From NCBI GenBank assembly GCA_963728155.1, contig CAVSJF010000006.1, positions 124,001 through 188,000 on the forward strand: 64,000 bases of DNA. The letters are read 5' to 3'. Under the pieces are notes generated by a model. It saw nothing but the letters and a program-made list of their open reading frames with translations. It did not search any database and was not told where the DNA came from. Numbering within the stretch: the stretch's first letter is position 1; every line of letters starts with the position of its first letter. The DNA comes from JACVRW01 sp963728155 (GTDB lineage: Bacteria > Actinomycetota > Thermoleophilia > Solirubrobacterales > Thermoleophilaceae). The position numbers and the translations under genes are program-made. Positions 7,055 to 15,951 of this stretch are shown one piece after another.

Positions 7055-9490
7055 TCAGCGGTGCCCCTTGAACTCGATCACCTGCTGGATTCCGCTCGGC
7101 CGGTTGGTGTAACGCAGGGTGTAGGGCAGCAGACCGGGCGCGAAGGTGATGCGCTCGCGCAGGGCATCGGCCCGCCAGGCGGCCGGATCGGCGCCCTGAG
7201 CCGCCGCCAGCTCCGCGCCCGCGGCCTCCATCGCCGCCCACAGGTCGGCGCGGCAGCGGTTGACGTCGCCCGTGCCGCAGTAGCGGTTGCGCAGCGGGCC
7301 CTTCACCGGCTTTCCGAGCAGCGTCCGCAGGTCCTTGGACATGTACATGTGCCAGCCGCTGAATTGTCCGTTGGGCGGGAGGTCATAGCGGCGGTGCAGC
7401 GTGTCCGAGAGCTGGTTGGCCAGCGGCTGACCCAGCACCGGCACCATCGCGGCGTCGGCCAGCCGGTTCCAGGCGGTGTCGAGGATGGCCGCACCGGGAT
7501 GGTCGATCCTCCCGTCGAGGTCGCGATCGAGGCGGCTCCCGCCCTGGCGGTTCCAGTCCTCCAGGAGTTCGAGCATGCGGGTGGCCCGCGGCGACGGCGC
7601 GGCTCCGCCCCTGAGCAACTCGGCCAGCAACGGCACGAAGGTCATCGTGCGCACGTCCTGAGTGGCCCCGGCGTTCATGGCGCCGGTCAGGCTGGCCAGG
7701 CTGTGCTTGCGCCGCTTGTCGGTGTTCTGGTTGAGCAGGTCCACCCGGCCGAGCGGCCCGTAGGCCCACTGGTTGTCCGCCCCTGGGAAGCCGCGTGCGG
7801 GCTTGTTGTTCCAGTTGTTGAGCACCCCGGAACGCACGATTCCCTGCGGATGTGCCTTTGCCGCCAGGAAACCGCGCCACTCGTGCTTGCCGCGGCCGTC
7901 GGTGGGGAGGCCGGGGTCGACGCCCTCGGGTCGGATCGGCAGGCGCCCGGTGGTGATCATCGCCGCCTCGTCATCGTCGGCGTAGAACGTGTTGAAGGTC
8001 TGCGGTGAGATGGCCGCGGCCTTGAAGAAGTCACTCGCGCTGCGGATCCGGCCACGGGTGAGGCGCTGGAAGAGGAGCAGATCCACGCCGTCGAGCAGGT
8101 AGCTCGAGCGCTTCCGCGAGATCGCGACGCGCCGTCCGCCGACCGTGGCGTAGCCCACGACCGGCCCGTGAACGGTGCGGTCGAACTCAACGGGCTGGCC
8201 GTCGATGGTGCCCGCGTTGAAGTGCCTCATCGAGCGACACTTGCCCCGGTAGAGATACTTGGTGTCGCTGCCGTCGCAGAGCGTTTCGACGTAGTGGTCG
8301 ATGATGTCCGCGCCGGCCGAGGTGAGCGACCACACGAAGTCCTCGCGCCGGCCGATGAGGATGTACCCGGGGAAGGGCGCCGACGTGGCGCCGCGGGCCG
8401 TCCAGCCCGGACCGTGGAGGTCCATCTCGAGGGTCAGGCCGGGATAGAAGTAGCCGATCTGCGGGCCGCCGACAAACAGGGGATTTCCAGACTGCGAGCG
8501 CTTGCCCGCGACCATCAGCACGTTGCTGGCCTGTGACGGCATGGTGCCGGCCGCGCGCGCGCTGGTCGTGCCCGGAACCGGAATGGGCTGGAAGGAGCCG
8601 TTGTCGATGACGACGTTGCCGCTACGGCTCTTGGGTAGCGGGGCGTAGGGGAAGTTGCCCTTGATCGATACCGGCGTCTCCGGATCCTGGCGCTGGCGCA
8701 GGTCGTTCCAGACCGACAGCCCGCGGTCGCCCCCCAGCGAGTCCTGCAGGCCGTCGAGCATCTGCGCGGCGTTGATCTCTCCGCCGCCACCTTCTCCGAA
8801 CAGCTGGCTCTTGACCGCATTCAGAGCGATTACGTCGTTGCGCGTCCAGGGCTTGGACTGACTGTTCGACTCGCGAAACTGCGCGTTGATGCCCTTCACG
8901 AAGACGTCGATGTCGTGGAGGAAGCGCCGCCCGCGCCGGCCATAGCGCTTGCGCAGGATCGAGGCCTCCTTGGCCACCTCGCGCTCGGTCTGGCGGCTGG
9001 GCTGGAACATCTTCAGCCCGACGATGAGGTTGATGGCCTTGAGTCCCGGAGCATCGATCGCGGCGACGCGCGAGTTGTAGCGCGCTTGCTCGAGCAGCAG
9101 CGCCCGGTCCTCGGCCAGCGCGTAGCCCGCGCCGAAGGTCACGGCGTCGTTGGTCTTGCCGTAGATGTGCGGAACGTTGAACGCGTCGCGCACGATGCGC
9201 ACGCCCTTGCGCGGGCGCGTGGTCTTGAGTGGGCCCTGCCCCTTGGTGCCGAGCTTCTCGGACTTGAAGAGGGTGAAGAGATCGCCGTTGTCGACGTCGT
9301 CGAAGAGCGGCGTGAGCGCGTCGTACATCTCGGCCTGGCGATCGCCCTCCGGGGGCACCGGCACGCCGCCGTACTGGCCCGACGGGATGATGTTGCGAGC
9401 GGTGCGCGAGTAGTCGCGCACCGCGTAGGCGCTTGCAACGGTGGACAAGAAAGCCGCCATGACGGCGGCGAACAGGAACGCGCGCTTCAC
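7055..9490 (-). CDS. Secreted penicillin acylase family (peptidase S45) Ntn-hydrolase
   Basis: 811 residues from a GTG at 9490 with a good GAGGAGAG ribosome site. Residues 1-23 form a signal peptide (KRAFLFAAVMAAFLSTVASAYA). The proenzyme layout is visible: an alpha-subunit region with RDAFNVPHIYGKTNDAVTFGAGYALAEDR (read as two motifs), a linker around 300-320, then SQASNVLMVAGKRS, where Ser322 would be the autoproteolytic N-terminal nucleophile of the beta chain. Downstream are VHGPV and WNNKPA-type motifs. Family members hydrolyse beta-lactam side chains, acyl-homoserine lactones or other amides; the substrate is not predictable here. The open frame continues upstream inside miaA, but that part is spurious. 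Confidence 0.88.
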   Translation of the reverse strand: MKRAFLFAAVMAAFLSTVASAYAVRDYSRTARNIIPSGQYGGVPVPPEGDRQAEMYDALTPLFDDVDNGDLFTLFKSEKLGTKGQGPLKTTRPRKGVRIVRDAFNVPHIYGKTNDAVTFGAGYALAEDRALLLEQARYNSRVAAIDAPGLKAINLIVGLKMFQPSRQTEREVAKEASILRKRYGRRGRRFLHDIDVFVKGINAQFRESNSQSKPWTRNDVIALNAVKSQLFGEGGGGEINAAQMLDGLQDSLGGDRGLSVWNDLRQRQDPETPVSIKGNFPYAPLPKSRSGNVVIDNGSFQPIPVPGTTSARAAGTMPSQASNVLMVAGKRSQSGNPLFVGGPQIGYFYPGLTLEMDLHGPGWTARGATSAPFPGYILIGRREDFVWSLTSAGADIIDHYVETLCDGSDTKYLYRGKCRSMRHFNAGTIDGQPVEFDRTVHGPVVGYATVGGRRVAISRKRSSYLLDGVDLLLFQRLTRGRIRSASDFFKAAAISPQTFNTFYADDDEAAMITTGRLPIRPEGVDPGLPTDGRGKHEWRGFLAAKAHPQGIVRSGVLNNWNNKPARGFPGADNQWAYGPLGRVDLLNQNTDKRRKHSLASLTGAMNAGATQDVRTMTFVPLLAELLRGGAAPSPRATRMLELLEDWNRQGGSRLDRDLDGRIDHPGAAILDTAWNRLADAAMVPVLGQPLANQLSDTLHRRYDLPPNGQFSGWHMYMSKDLRTLLGKPVKGPLRNRYCGTGDVNRCRADLWAAMEAAGAELAAAQGADPAAWRADALRERITFAPGLLPYTLRYTNRPSGIQQVIEFKGHR

Positions 9491-9500
9491 AGATCTCTCC

Positions 9501-10424
9501 TCAGGTTGGGGCCTCCCCTGGCCGCGCAGCCAGTATATGGGCGATCCGCTCCGCGGCGGGCTCGGGCGCCAGGTCGGTGAGGTCGATCGCCTCCACGCCG
9601 GGGAGGCGGCGCATCCAGGAGAGCTGGCGCCTGGCGTAGTTGCGCGTGCGCTGCTTGGTGGCCTCGACGTCGCAGCGCAACAGCTCCTCGAAGCCCAGCG
9701 CCGAGCGGGCCGTGCGCGATGCGCCCGCCTCCGCGGCGGAGCGGACCTGGTCGCCCGCGCCGGCGGCCACCATGTGGTCCACGCGCGCATCGATGCGCGC
9801 GTACAGGGCCGCTCGCTCCATCACCAGGCCGCACAGCAGCGTCGGGTGGCGCAGGCGCGCGGTCCAGAGCCGCGACTCCTCGCCCGTGGGGGCCGGCTGC
9901 TCGCCCATCTCGAGGAGCTCGATAGCGCGGATCACGCGCGCGCGGTCGCCCGGCTCGATCCGAGCCGCCGCCTCCGGCGCGCGCCGGGCGAGCTCGGCGT
10001 GCAGGGCGTGTGAGCCGTGTTCGGTAACGCGCGCCTCTAGCCGCTCGCGCAGCTCGGGCTCCGGCGGCGGGCGCAGCTCGAGGTCGGTCAGCGCCGCCTG
10101 CAGGTAGAGGCCCGTGCCTCCCACCACGAGCGGGCGGCGCCCAGTGGCGAGCGCGGCGTCGATCTCCTCGCGTGCGCGCGCGGCGAAGCGGCCGGCGGAG
10201 AAACTCTCGTCCACCTCCACGAACGAGAGCAGGCGGTGTTCCAGGCGCTGTTGCTCGGCCGCGTCCGCCGCGCCCGTGAGCAGCTCGAGGCCGCGGTAGA
10301 CCTGGAGCGCATCGGCCGACACCGCGAGGGGGTCCTCGCCGCGGCCACGCAGGAGATCGGCCAAAGCGATCGCCACCGCGGTCTTTCCCACCCCGGTGGG
10401 CCCGAATAGCGCGATCACGTACAC
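9501..10424 (-). CDS. miaA: tRNA dimethylallyltransferase
   Basis: 307 residues. The P-loop GPTGVGKT lies at 8-15, followed by SADALQVYRGL (substrate-binding Asp) and VVGGTGLYLQA, all diagnostic of MiaA. It transfers dimethylallyl from DMAPP to A37 of UNN-reading tRNAs; miaB nearby carries out the next modification (methylthiolation). The start is GTG at 10424 (MYVIALFGPTG). It is separated from miaB by one divergently placed lipoprotein gene. Confidence 0.95.
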   Translation of the reverse strand: MYVIALFGPTGVGKTAVAIALADLLRGRGEDPLAVSADALQVYRGLELLTGAADAAEQQRLEHRLLSFVEVDESFSAGRFAARAREEIDAALATGRRPLVVGGTGLYLQAALTDLELRPPPEPELRERLEARVTEHGSHALHAELARRAPEAAARIEPGDRARVIRAIELLEMGEQPAPTGEESRLWTARLRHPTLLCGLVMERAALYARIDARVDHMVAAGAGDQVRSAAEAGASRTARSALGFEELLRCDVEATKQRTRNYARRQLSWMRRLPGVEAIDLTDLAPEPAAERIAHILAARPGEAPT

Positions 10425-10444
10425 GATCGCTAGTAATACCGGGC

Positions 10445-11155
10445 GTGCGCGCCCCAGCCCTCCTCGTCGCGGGTCTCTGTCTGCTCGCCGGCCTCGGCTG
10501 TCAGGAGTCGGGCTTCGACGAGGCCAAGGAGACCGCGCGTCCGCTCAAGGTCCAGCACGTGCTCGGCGAGACCAAGGTTCCCGGTCAGGCCGAGGCCCCG
10601 GCCGCGCTGAGCGCCGAGGCCCTGGACGACACCCTCGCGCTGGAGGTGGAGCCCGTCGCCGCTTCGGTGGCCGGTGGAAAGCTGCCCTCCTATCTGCGGA
10701 GCCGGGCCGCGGAGGTGCCGCTCCTCGAGCCGGGGGCGATGCCGCCGGCCGACACCGACGTAATCATCGCCAGCGTGCCTCAGACCCAGGCACAGTTCGT
10801 GGAGCTCAGCGCGGTGGCGCCCACCGTCGTGATCGACGAAGGCGGCGCCCAGTGGAAGCTCAACCTGCGCCTGGTCGGTGAGGGCCTCGGGCGCACCAAC
10901 GACGCCGAGGCGCTCCTGAGCGCCTACGACGAGCAGCTCGCGAGCGTGCGGGACTCCCTGCCCCCGGACGCCAAGGTGGCCGGAAGCTACGCCCGCGACT
11001 CGTTCGCCGCGGCGGTGCTCGCCGACGCCGGGGTGAAGCTCGTCCCGCGCGGCGGCGACGGCGCGAAGCTCGAGAGCTCGGCCTGGGCGAGCGAGGGTGG
11101 GTCGCTGGCCGCGCAGGCGGCGCTCAATGACCTCCGTCGGACGCTCGGCAGCTAG
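10445..11155 (+). CDS. Orphan periplasmic-binding-type lipoprotein (FecB/TroA-like)
   Basis: 236 residues. An N-terminal hydrophobic stretch ends at Cys19 (LLAGLGC), a lipobox-like lipidation site. The rest resembles class III (siderophore/metal or cobalamin type) binding proteins: a TDVIIASVPQTQAQFVEL segment, APTVVIDEGGAQWKLNLRLVGEGLG, and a LLSAYDEQLASVRDSLP helix typical of the backbone helix. No permease or ATPase is adjacent. It starts at GTG 10445, 20 bases from the divergent miaA, and converges on miaB with the two stops sharing CTAG. Ligand unknown. Confidence 0.7.
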   Translation: MRAPALLVAGLCLLAGLGCQESGFDEAKETARPLKVQHVLGETKVPGQAEAPAALSAEALDDTLALEVEPVAASVAGGKLPSYLRSRAAEVPLLEPGAMPPADTDVIIASVPQTQAQFVELSAVAPTVVIDEGGAQWKLNLRLVGEGLGRTNDAEALLSAYDEQLASVRDSLPPDAKVAGSYARDSFAAAVLADAGVKLVPRGGDGAKLESSAWASEGGSLAAQAALNDLRRTLGS

Positions 11156-12471
11156 CCCAGACGCGCCATCAGGCGCTCCTGGCCCGCCAGCGTGGTGCTC
11201 GTGGCCGAGTCGATTTCGACAGGGGCGAGCTCACCGGGCGCGGCCATCCCCGCGAAGTGCACCGTCTTGTTGTGGCGGGTGCGGCCGCGCAGGCGCGACG
11301 GATCGGTGCGCGATGGGCCCTCCACCAGCACCTCGACCGTGCGCCCGACGAAACGCTGGGCCCGCTCGGTCGCGTGGCGCTGCACGGTCTCCACCAGGCG
11401 CCCCATGCGCTCGCGCTTGACCTGGTGGGGAAGCACGTCCTCCAGCTCCGCCGCGAGCGTGCCGCGGCGGGGCGAGAAGACGAAGGTGAAGGCGGAGTCG
11501 TAGCGCACCTGCTCGACCACGTCCATCGTGTCCTCGAACTCGGGATCGGTCTCGCCGGGGAAGCCCACGATGATGTCGGTGGTGATCGCGCAATCGGGCA
11601 CGAGCTCGCGGATCAGGGCCACGCGATCGAGGTAGCGCTCTCGGTTGTAGGTCCGCCGCATGGCCTTGAGCACGCGCGTCGATCCGGACTGGAGCGGCAG
11701 ATGGATGTGCTCGCACACGCTGGGAAGCTCCGCGTGCGCACGGATCACGTCCTCGCGTATGTCCTTGGGATGGGGGCTCGTATACCTGATTCGCTCCACT
11801 CCGTCGACGGCGTCGATCATCGATAGAAGCTCGGCGAAGCTCGTTTTCGCCCCCACGGGAAGGTCGCGTCCGTAGGAACAGACGTTCTGGCCCAGCAGCG
11901 TGACCTCCTTGACGCCGTCGGCGGCGAGCCGCTCGACCTCGGCCAGGAGCTCCCCGGCGGGCCGCGATACCTCGCGTCCGCGCGTGGAGGGCACGATGCA
12001 GTACGAGCACGCGCAGTTGCAGCCCACGGAGATCTGAACCCAGGCCTGGTGCTCGCGCTCACGCTTCATCGGCAGGTGGCCGGTGAACCCCTCGAACTCG
12101 AAGTAGCCCTGAGCGCTGAGGCTGTCGCTGGTCAGGAACTCGGCGAGCCGATGCACCTGTCCCGGGCCGAAGGCCACGTCGACGAAGGGGAACATGTCGA
12201 ACACCTGCTCCTTCATCGACTGCGACCAGCACCCCCCGATGCCGATCACGCGCCGCGGGTCCTCGCTCTTCAGGCGCTTGGCCTCACCCAGGTGCCCGAC
12301 CAGCCGGTTGTCGGCCTTCTCGCGGATCGAACAGGTGTTGAACAGGATCAGGTCGGCGCTCTCGCGCTCCCCGGCCTCCGCGTATCCCAGCGACTCGAGC
12401 ATGCCCTTCATGCGCTCGGAGTCGTGCTCGTTCATCTGGCACCCGAAGGTGGTCAGGTGGTAGCTCTTCAC
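11152..12471 (-). CDS. miaB: tRNA-2-methylthio-N6-dimethylallyladenosine synthase
   Basis: 439 residues, radical SAM methylthiotransferase. The UPF0004 domain has cysteines C11, C47 and C81 for the auxiliary cluster; the radical SAM cluster is C151-x3-C155-x2-C158 (CNCACSYC). A C-terminal TRAM domain follows (VGRTVEVLVEGPSR). The opening YHLTTFGCQMNEHDSE is typical of MiaB rather than MtaB or RimO. It acts after MiaA on A37 of tRNA. Confidence 0.96.
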   Translation of the reverse strand: MKSYHLTTFGCQMNEHDSERMKGMLESLGYAEAGERESADLILFNTCSIREKADNRLVGHLGEAKRLKSEDPRRVIGIGGCWSQSMKEQVFDMFPFVDVAFGPGQVHRLAEFLTSDSLSAQGYFEFEGFTGHLPMKREREHQAWVQISVGCNCACSYCIVPSTRGREVSRPAGELLAEVERLAADGVKEVTLLGQNVCSYGRDLPVGAKTSFAELLSMIDAVDGVERIRYTSPHPKDIREDVIRAHAELPSVCEHIHLPLQSGSTRVLKAMRRTYNRERYLDRVALIRELVPDCAITTDIIVGFPGETDPEFEDTMDVVEQVRYDSAFTFVFSPRRGTLAAELEDVLPHQVKRERMGRLVETVQRHATERAQRFVGRTVEVLVEGPSRTDPSRLRGRTRHNKTVHFAGMAAPGELAPVEIDSATSTTLAGQERLMARLG

Positions 12472-12517
12472 CTCCGCGAGGCTAGCGCGAACGCCCGGCC
12501 GGCGGCGGCCCGAAAAG

Positions 12518-14014
12518 CTAGCGTGCGTAGTCGGTGGCCCGGCTCTCCCTGATCACCGTCACCTTGATCTGGCCGGGATAGTCGAGCTCCTTCTCCACCG
12601 CTCGCGCGATCTGGTTGGACAGCAGCGCGGCGTGATCGTCGTCGATCTCCTCGGGCTGGACTATCACGCGGATCTCGCGGCCCGCGTGCATCGCGTAGAC
12701 CTTGTCCACACCGTCGTGGCGCGTTGCTATCGACTCCAGCTCGCGCAGGCGCTTGACGTAGTGCTCCAGCGACTCTCCGCGGGCTCCCGGGCGCGCTCCC
12801 GAGAGCGCGTCCACGGTCTGCACGATCACGGCCTCCACAGTCTGCAGCTCAACCTCGTTGTGGTGGGCCTCCATGGCGTGCGCCACGCCCTCGGTCTCCT
12901 TGTAGCGGCGCGCCATCTCACCCCCGACCAGCGCGTGCGGGCCCTCGACCTCGTGGGAGACCGCCTTGCCGATGTCGTGCAGCAGCGCCGCCCGCGCGGC
13001 AGTGCGCGGGTCCGCGCCCAGCTCGGCGGCGAGCATCCCCGCCAGCCGGGCGCACTCGATCGAGTGGTGGAGCACGTTCTGGCCGTAGCTGGTGCGAAAA
13101 CGCAGCCGGCCGAGCAGCTTGGCGAGCTCGGGATGGACCGAGCCCACGTTGGCCTCGAACACGGCCTGCTCGCCCACCTCGACCACGTGCTGGTCGATCT
13201 CGGACTTGGCCTGGTGGAAGGCCTCCTCGATCCGGGCGGGATGGATGCGACCGTCCTGCAGGAGCTTCTCCAGCGTCAGCCGGGCGGTCTCTCGACGCAC
13301 GCCGTCGAAGCCCGAGAGCAGCACGGCGCCCGGGGTGTCGTCGATGATGAAGTCGATACCGGTCAGCGTCTCCAGGGCGCGGATGTTGCGTCCCTCGCGC
13401 CCGATGATCCGGCCCTTGAGCTCGTCGGACTTCAGCTCGACCACCGAAACCGTGGTCTCCACGGCGTGGCTCGAGGCCACGCGCTGCATCACGGCGGCGA
13501 GGATGCTGCGCGCGCGGCGGTCGGCGTCCTGTCGGGTCTCCTCCTCCACCTGGCGGATCAGGCGGGCGCTGTCGTGGCGGAGGTTGTCCTCGAGCTCGCG
13601 CATGAGCAGCTGCTTGGCCTGGCCGGCGCTCAGCCCGGATAGGCGCTCGAGCTCTCGTACCTGGCGTACCTTGGCCTCCTTGAGCTCCTCACGGTCGCGC
13701 TCGAGGTTGCGCTGGCGGTCGTCGAGTGAGCGCTCGCGTTCGGCGACCCGCTGGGACTGGAGCTCGAGAGAGCCTTCCTTCGCGCTCAGCCGCTCCTCGA
13801 GGCGCGCGATCTCCGAGCGCCGAGCCGGCAGGTCATCGGCGGCCTCGGCGGCCTGCTCACCGCGCACGGGCGCTGCGCTGGGCGTGCCGGCCTCGCGGCG
13901 CTCGGGTGCTGCGAGGGGCGCGGGCGCGATGCCCGCCGCGCGTGGACGCTGCACCACCAGCGTCACGGCCGCGGCAACCGCTGCCGCCACAAGCGCCGCC
14001 AACACAATCTCCAT
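12518..14014 (-). CDS. rny: Ribonuclease Y
   Basis: 498 residues from the ATG at 14014 (MEIVLAALVA). Residues 3-21 form a membrane anchor; ~65-180 is a long charged coiled coil; the KH domain holds GRIIGREGRN at 201-210; the HD domain holds HDIGK at 346-350. RNase Y is the membrane-bound endoribonuclease that initiates mRNA decay. An in-frame ATG 15 codons upstream exists, but the chosen start gives the canonical membrane-anchored N-terminus. A 278-base upstream region separates it from recX, unusually long for this window. Confidence 0.95.
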   Translation of the reverse strand: MEIVLAALVAAAVAAAVTLVVQRPRAAGIAPAPLAAPERREAGTPSAAPVRGEQAAEAADDLPARRSEIARLEERLSAKEGSLELQSQRVAERERSLDDRQRNLERDREELKEAKVRQVRELERLSGLSAGQAKQLLMRELEDNLRHDSARLIRQVEEETRQDADRRARSILAAVMQRVASSHAVETTVSVVELKSDELKGRIIGREGRNIRALETLTGIDFIIDDTPGAVLLSGFDGVRRETARLTLEKLLQDGRIHPARIEEAFHQAKSEIDQHVVEVGEQAVFEANVGSVHPELAKLLGRLRFRTSYGQNVLHHSIECARLAGMLAAELGADPRTAARAALLHDIGKAVSHEVEGPHALVGGEMARRYKETEGVAHAMEAHHNEVELQTVEAVIVQTVDALSGARPGARGESLEHYVKRLRELESIATRHDGVDKVYAMHAGREIRVIVQPEEIDDDHAALLSNQIARAVEKELDYPGQIKVTVIRESRATDYAR

Positions 14015-14117
14015 TTGGGTGTCTCCTATGTCCCGGCGCCCAGGCGCCGACCTCGTCAATCAATCTCCGAGCAGCCGGCTCGGCGCCACGAGACACCAGT
14101 ACGAGTTCCTCAACGGA

Positions 14118-14141
14118 GCGCGCGCCGCTCCGGGCGCGCGC
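14118..14141. other. Perfect 9-bp inverted repeat in the rny leader region
   Basis: GCGCGCGCC and GGCGCGCGC flank a 6-base spacer about 105 bases upstream of the rny start. It could be an RNA hairpin in the rny 5' leader. There is no T-tract on either side, so it is not a convincing intrinsic terminator. Confidence 0.35.
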
Positions 14142-14196
14142 GATGCAGCGCTATGGACCTTCCCGAGTCGTTCCTCCAGGCAGTTGGGGTGTGGTC

Positions 14197-14274
14197 ATGT
14201 CCGCTAAAGAACTGGCTTTGCTGGGTGTTTCAGTCTCAGTGGCGGCCGGTGTGACCGCGTTAACAAGAGGGTAA
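14197..14274 (+). CDS. Possible 25-residue hydrophobic small protein
   Basis: The short frame begins MSAKELALLG, continues as a Val/Ala-rich hydrophobic segment and ends in TRG, which would make one membrane span. A GTTGGGGT stretch lies just upstream of the ATG. It sits alone in the 278-base gap between divergent sides of recX and rny, in DNA visibly less GC-rich than its surroundings, with codons such as AAA, GAA and TTT. No homologue is recognised. It may instead be part of a non-coding RNA or leader. Low confidence. Confidence 0.25.
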   Translation: MSAKELALLGVSVSVAAGVTALTRG

Positions 14275-14292
14275 CCCCGCACCGGGACTCGA

Positions 14293-14775
14293 TCAAGCGA
14301 GCGGGAGGCTTCGGTCAGCGCGCTCGTACCGCCGAACCGCCTCGTAGGCGACCTCGGTCTCGTAGCCGCGCCGGACCAGCAGACGCCAGGCGCGATCGCG
14401 CTCGCGGTCATCGCCCGGCGGGCCCATGCGCCCCTCGAGAACCTGCAGCGCGCTCTCCAGCTCCGCGTCGCGGCTGCGCCCGGCGACCGCCGCCTCGATC
14501 AGATCGGGCGGTACTCCTCGCCGGGCAAGGTCGCGCGCGATGCGCTGGGAGCCCCAGCGATCGAGCTCGCGCTTGTCCTCGGTGAAGCGCCGCGCGTAGC
14601 GCTCGTCGTCGAGCACGCCGGCCTCCATCAACTCGGCCACCGCATCATCGATCACCAGCGGCCCGACGTGCTTGCGTTCGAGAAACCCGCGCAGCTCGGC
14701 CACCGTGCGCTCGCGGTAGCCGATGGCCCGGTAGGCCAGCTCGACCGCTCGCCGGTGCTCGATCTCCTCGCTCAG
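14293..14775 (-). CDS. recX: Regulatory protein RecX, putative CTG start
   Basis: With a CTG start at 14775 the product is 160 residues: a first helical repeat containing HRRAVELAYRAIGYRERTVAELRGFL, then VLDDERYARRFTEDK and DRWGSQRIARDLARRGV, diagnostic of RecX. RecX modulates RecA filament growth. No ATG, GTG or TTG exists upstream in frame until a stop; the only canonical start, GTG at 14703, would remove the conserved first helix. The CTG overlaps the recA stop as CTGA, mirroring the ATGA/GTGA overlaps elsewhere in the window, and GAGGAG lies ~10 bases upstream. Confidence 0.85.
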   Translation of the reverse strand: MSEEIEHRRAVELAYRAIGYRERTVAELRGFLERKHVGPLVIDDAVAELMEAGVLDDERYARRFTEDKRELDRWGSQRIARDLARRGVPPDLIEAAVAGRSRDAELESALQVLEGRMGPPGDDRERDRAWRLLVRRGYETEVAYEAVRRYERADRSLPLA

Positions 14776-15878
14776 GCGGCTTGCTCCTCAGGCGCCGGCG
14801 GCGCCTCAGGCGCGGGCGCCTCGCCATCCGGTGGGTCGACCGGCGCGACCGCAATCAGCGGCGCAGGCTCCACCTCGAGCGCCTCGTAGATCTTGCGCTC
14901 GATCTCGGCGTTGATCTCCGGATGTTCGCGCAGGTAGCCCTTGACGTTGTTGCGCCCCTGGCCCATCCGCTCGTCGCCGTAGGAGAAGAACGAGCCCGAC
15001 TTCTGGACGATGTTGTGCTCGATGCCCAGGTCGAGGATGCAGCCCTCGCTCGAGATACCAGCGCCGTACTCGATGTCGAACTCGGCCTGGCGGAAGGGCG
15101 CGGCCACCTTGTTCTTGACCACCTTCACGCGCACGCGGTTGCCTACCGCCTCGGTGCCCTCCTTGAGGGTCTCGATGCGGCGGATGTCGAGACGCTGGGA
15201 GGAATAGAACTTGAGCGCGCGGCCGCCCGGCTGGGTCTCCGGGGAGCCGAACATCACTCCCACCTTCTCGCGAATCTGGTTGGTGAAGATGCACAGGGTG
15301 TTGGCGCGGTTGAGGTTGCCGGCCAGCTTGCGCATCGCCTGCGACATCATCCGGGCCTGGAGGCCGACCGTCTGGTCGCCCATCGCGCCCTCGAGCTCGG
15401 TCTTGGGGGTCAGCGCGGCCACCGAGTCGATCGCCACCACGTCGACCGCGCCCGAGCGGATGAGCAGGTCGGCGATCTCCAGCGCCTGCTCGCCGTGGTC
15501 GGGCTGGGACACGAGCAGCTCGTCGACGTCCACGCCGATGCGCTTCGCGTAGCCCGGGTCCATCGCGTGCTCGGCGTCGATGAACGCACAGATCCCGCCC
15601 AGCCGCTGGGCGTTGGCCAGCACGTGGTAGAGCAGGGTGGTCTTTCCCGACGACTCGGGGCCGAACACCTCGACGATGCGCCCGCGCGGGACCCCGCCGA
15701 CCCCGAGCGCGAGGTCGAGCGACAGCGCACCGGTGGGGATGGCCTGGACGCGCACCGCGGCCGCCGCCTCGCCCAGCTTCATGATCGAGCCGGCGCCGAA
15801 CTGGCGCTCGATCTGCCCCAGGGCGTTCTTCAGCGCGGAGTCACGCGCCTGCGCCGCCTTCTGCTGCTCCTTGTCCAT
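14772..15878 (-). CDS. recA: Recombinase RecA
   Basis: 368 residues. Walker A GPESSGKT lies at 73-80, and the MAW, L1 and L2 segments are recognisable (IDAEHAMDPGYA; FTNQIREKVGVMFGSPETQPGG). The C-terminal tail is acidic and Ala/Pro-rich. RecA carries out strand exchange and stimulates LexA self-cleavage. A LexA-like box lies ~48 bases upstream, and recX follows directly by a 4-base overlap. Confidence 0.98.
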   Translation of the reverse strand: MDKEQQKAAQARDSALKNALGQIERQFGAGSIMKLGEAAAAVRVQAIPTGALSLDLALGVGGVPRGRIVEVFGPESSGKTTLLYHVLANAQRLGGICAFIDAEHAMDPGYAKRIGVDVDELLVSQPDHGEQALEIADLLIRSGAVDVVAIDSVAALTPKTELEGAMGDQTVGLQARMMSQAMRKLAGNLNRANTLCIFTNQIREKVGVMFGSPETQPGGRALKFYSSQRLDIRRIETLKEGTEAVGNRVRVKVVKNKVAAPFRQAEFDIEYGAGISSEGCILDLGIEHNIVQKSGSFFSYGDERMGQGRNNVKGYLREHPEINAEIERKIYEALEVEPAPLIAVAPVDPPDGEAPAPEAPPAPEEQAA

Positions 15879-15925
15879 CGGTCAGTCCTCTCGAAGTTCT
15901 CGGAATGCACAAGGTAGGAGTCGGA

Positions 15926-15941
15926 TCGGACAGACGTTCGC
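15926..15941 (-). promoter_or_regulatory. Putative LexA (SOS) box upstream of recA
   Basis: Read on the recA strand the site is GCGAACGTCTGTCCGA, which matches the actinobacterial/Bacillus-type SOS palindrome CGAAC-N4-GTTCG at all but one core position and two flanking positions. It lies 48 bases before the recA ATG in the 73-base gap to the next gene, as expected for an operator. No lexA is seen in this window. Confidence 0.55.
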
Positions 15942-15951
15942 CCCCGTTCCG

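Noticed and set aside
7055..9790. Extended N-terminus of the penicillin acylase gene reaching into miaA
   Set aside because: The first 100 codons are out-of-frame miaA; a signal peptide preceded by a good ribosome site begins at GTG 9490.
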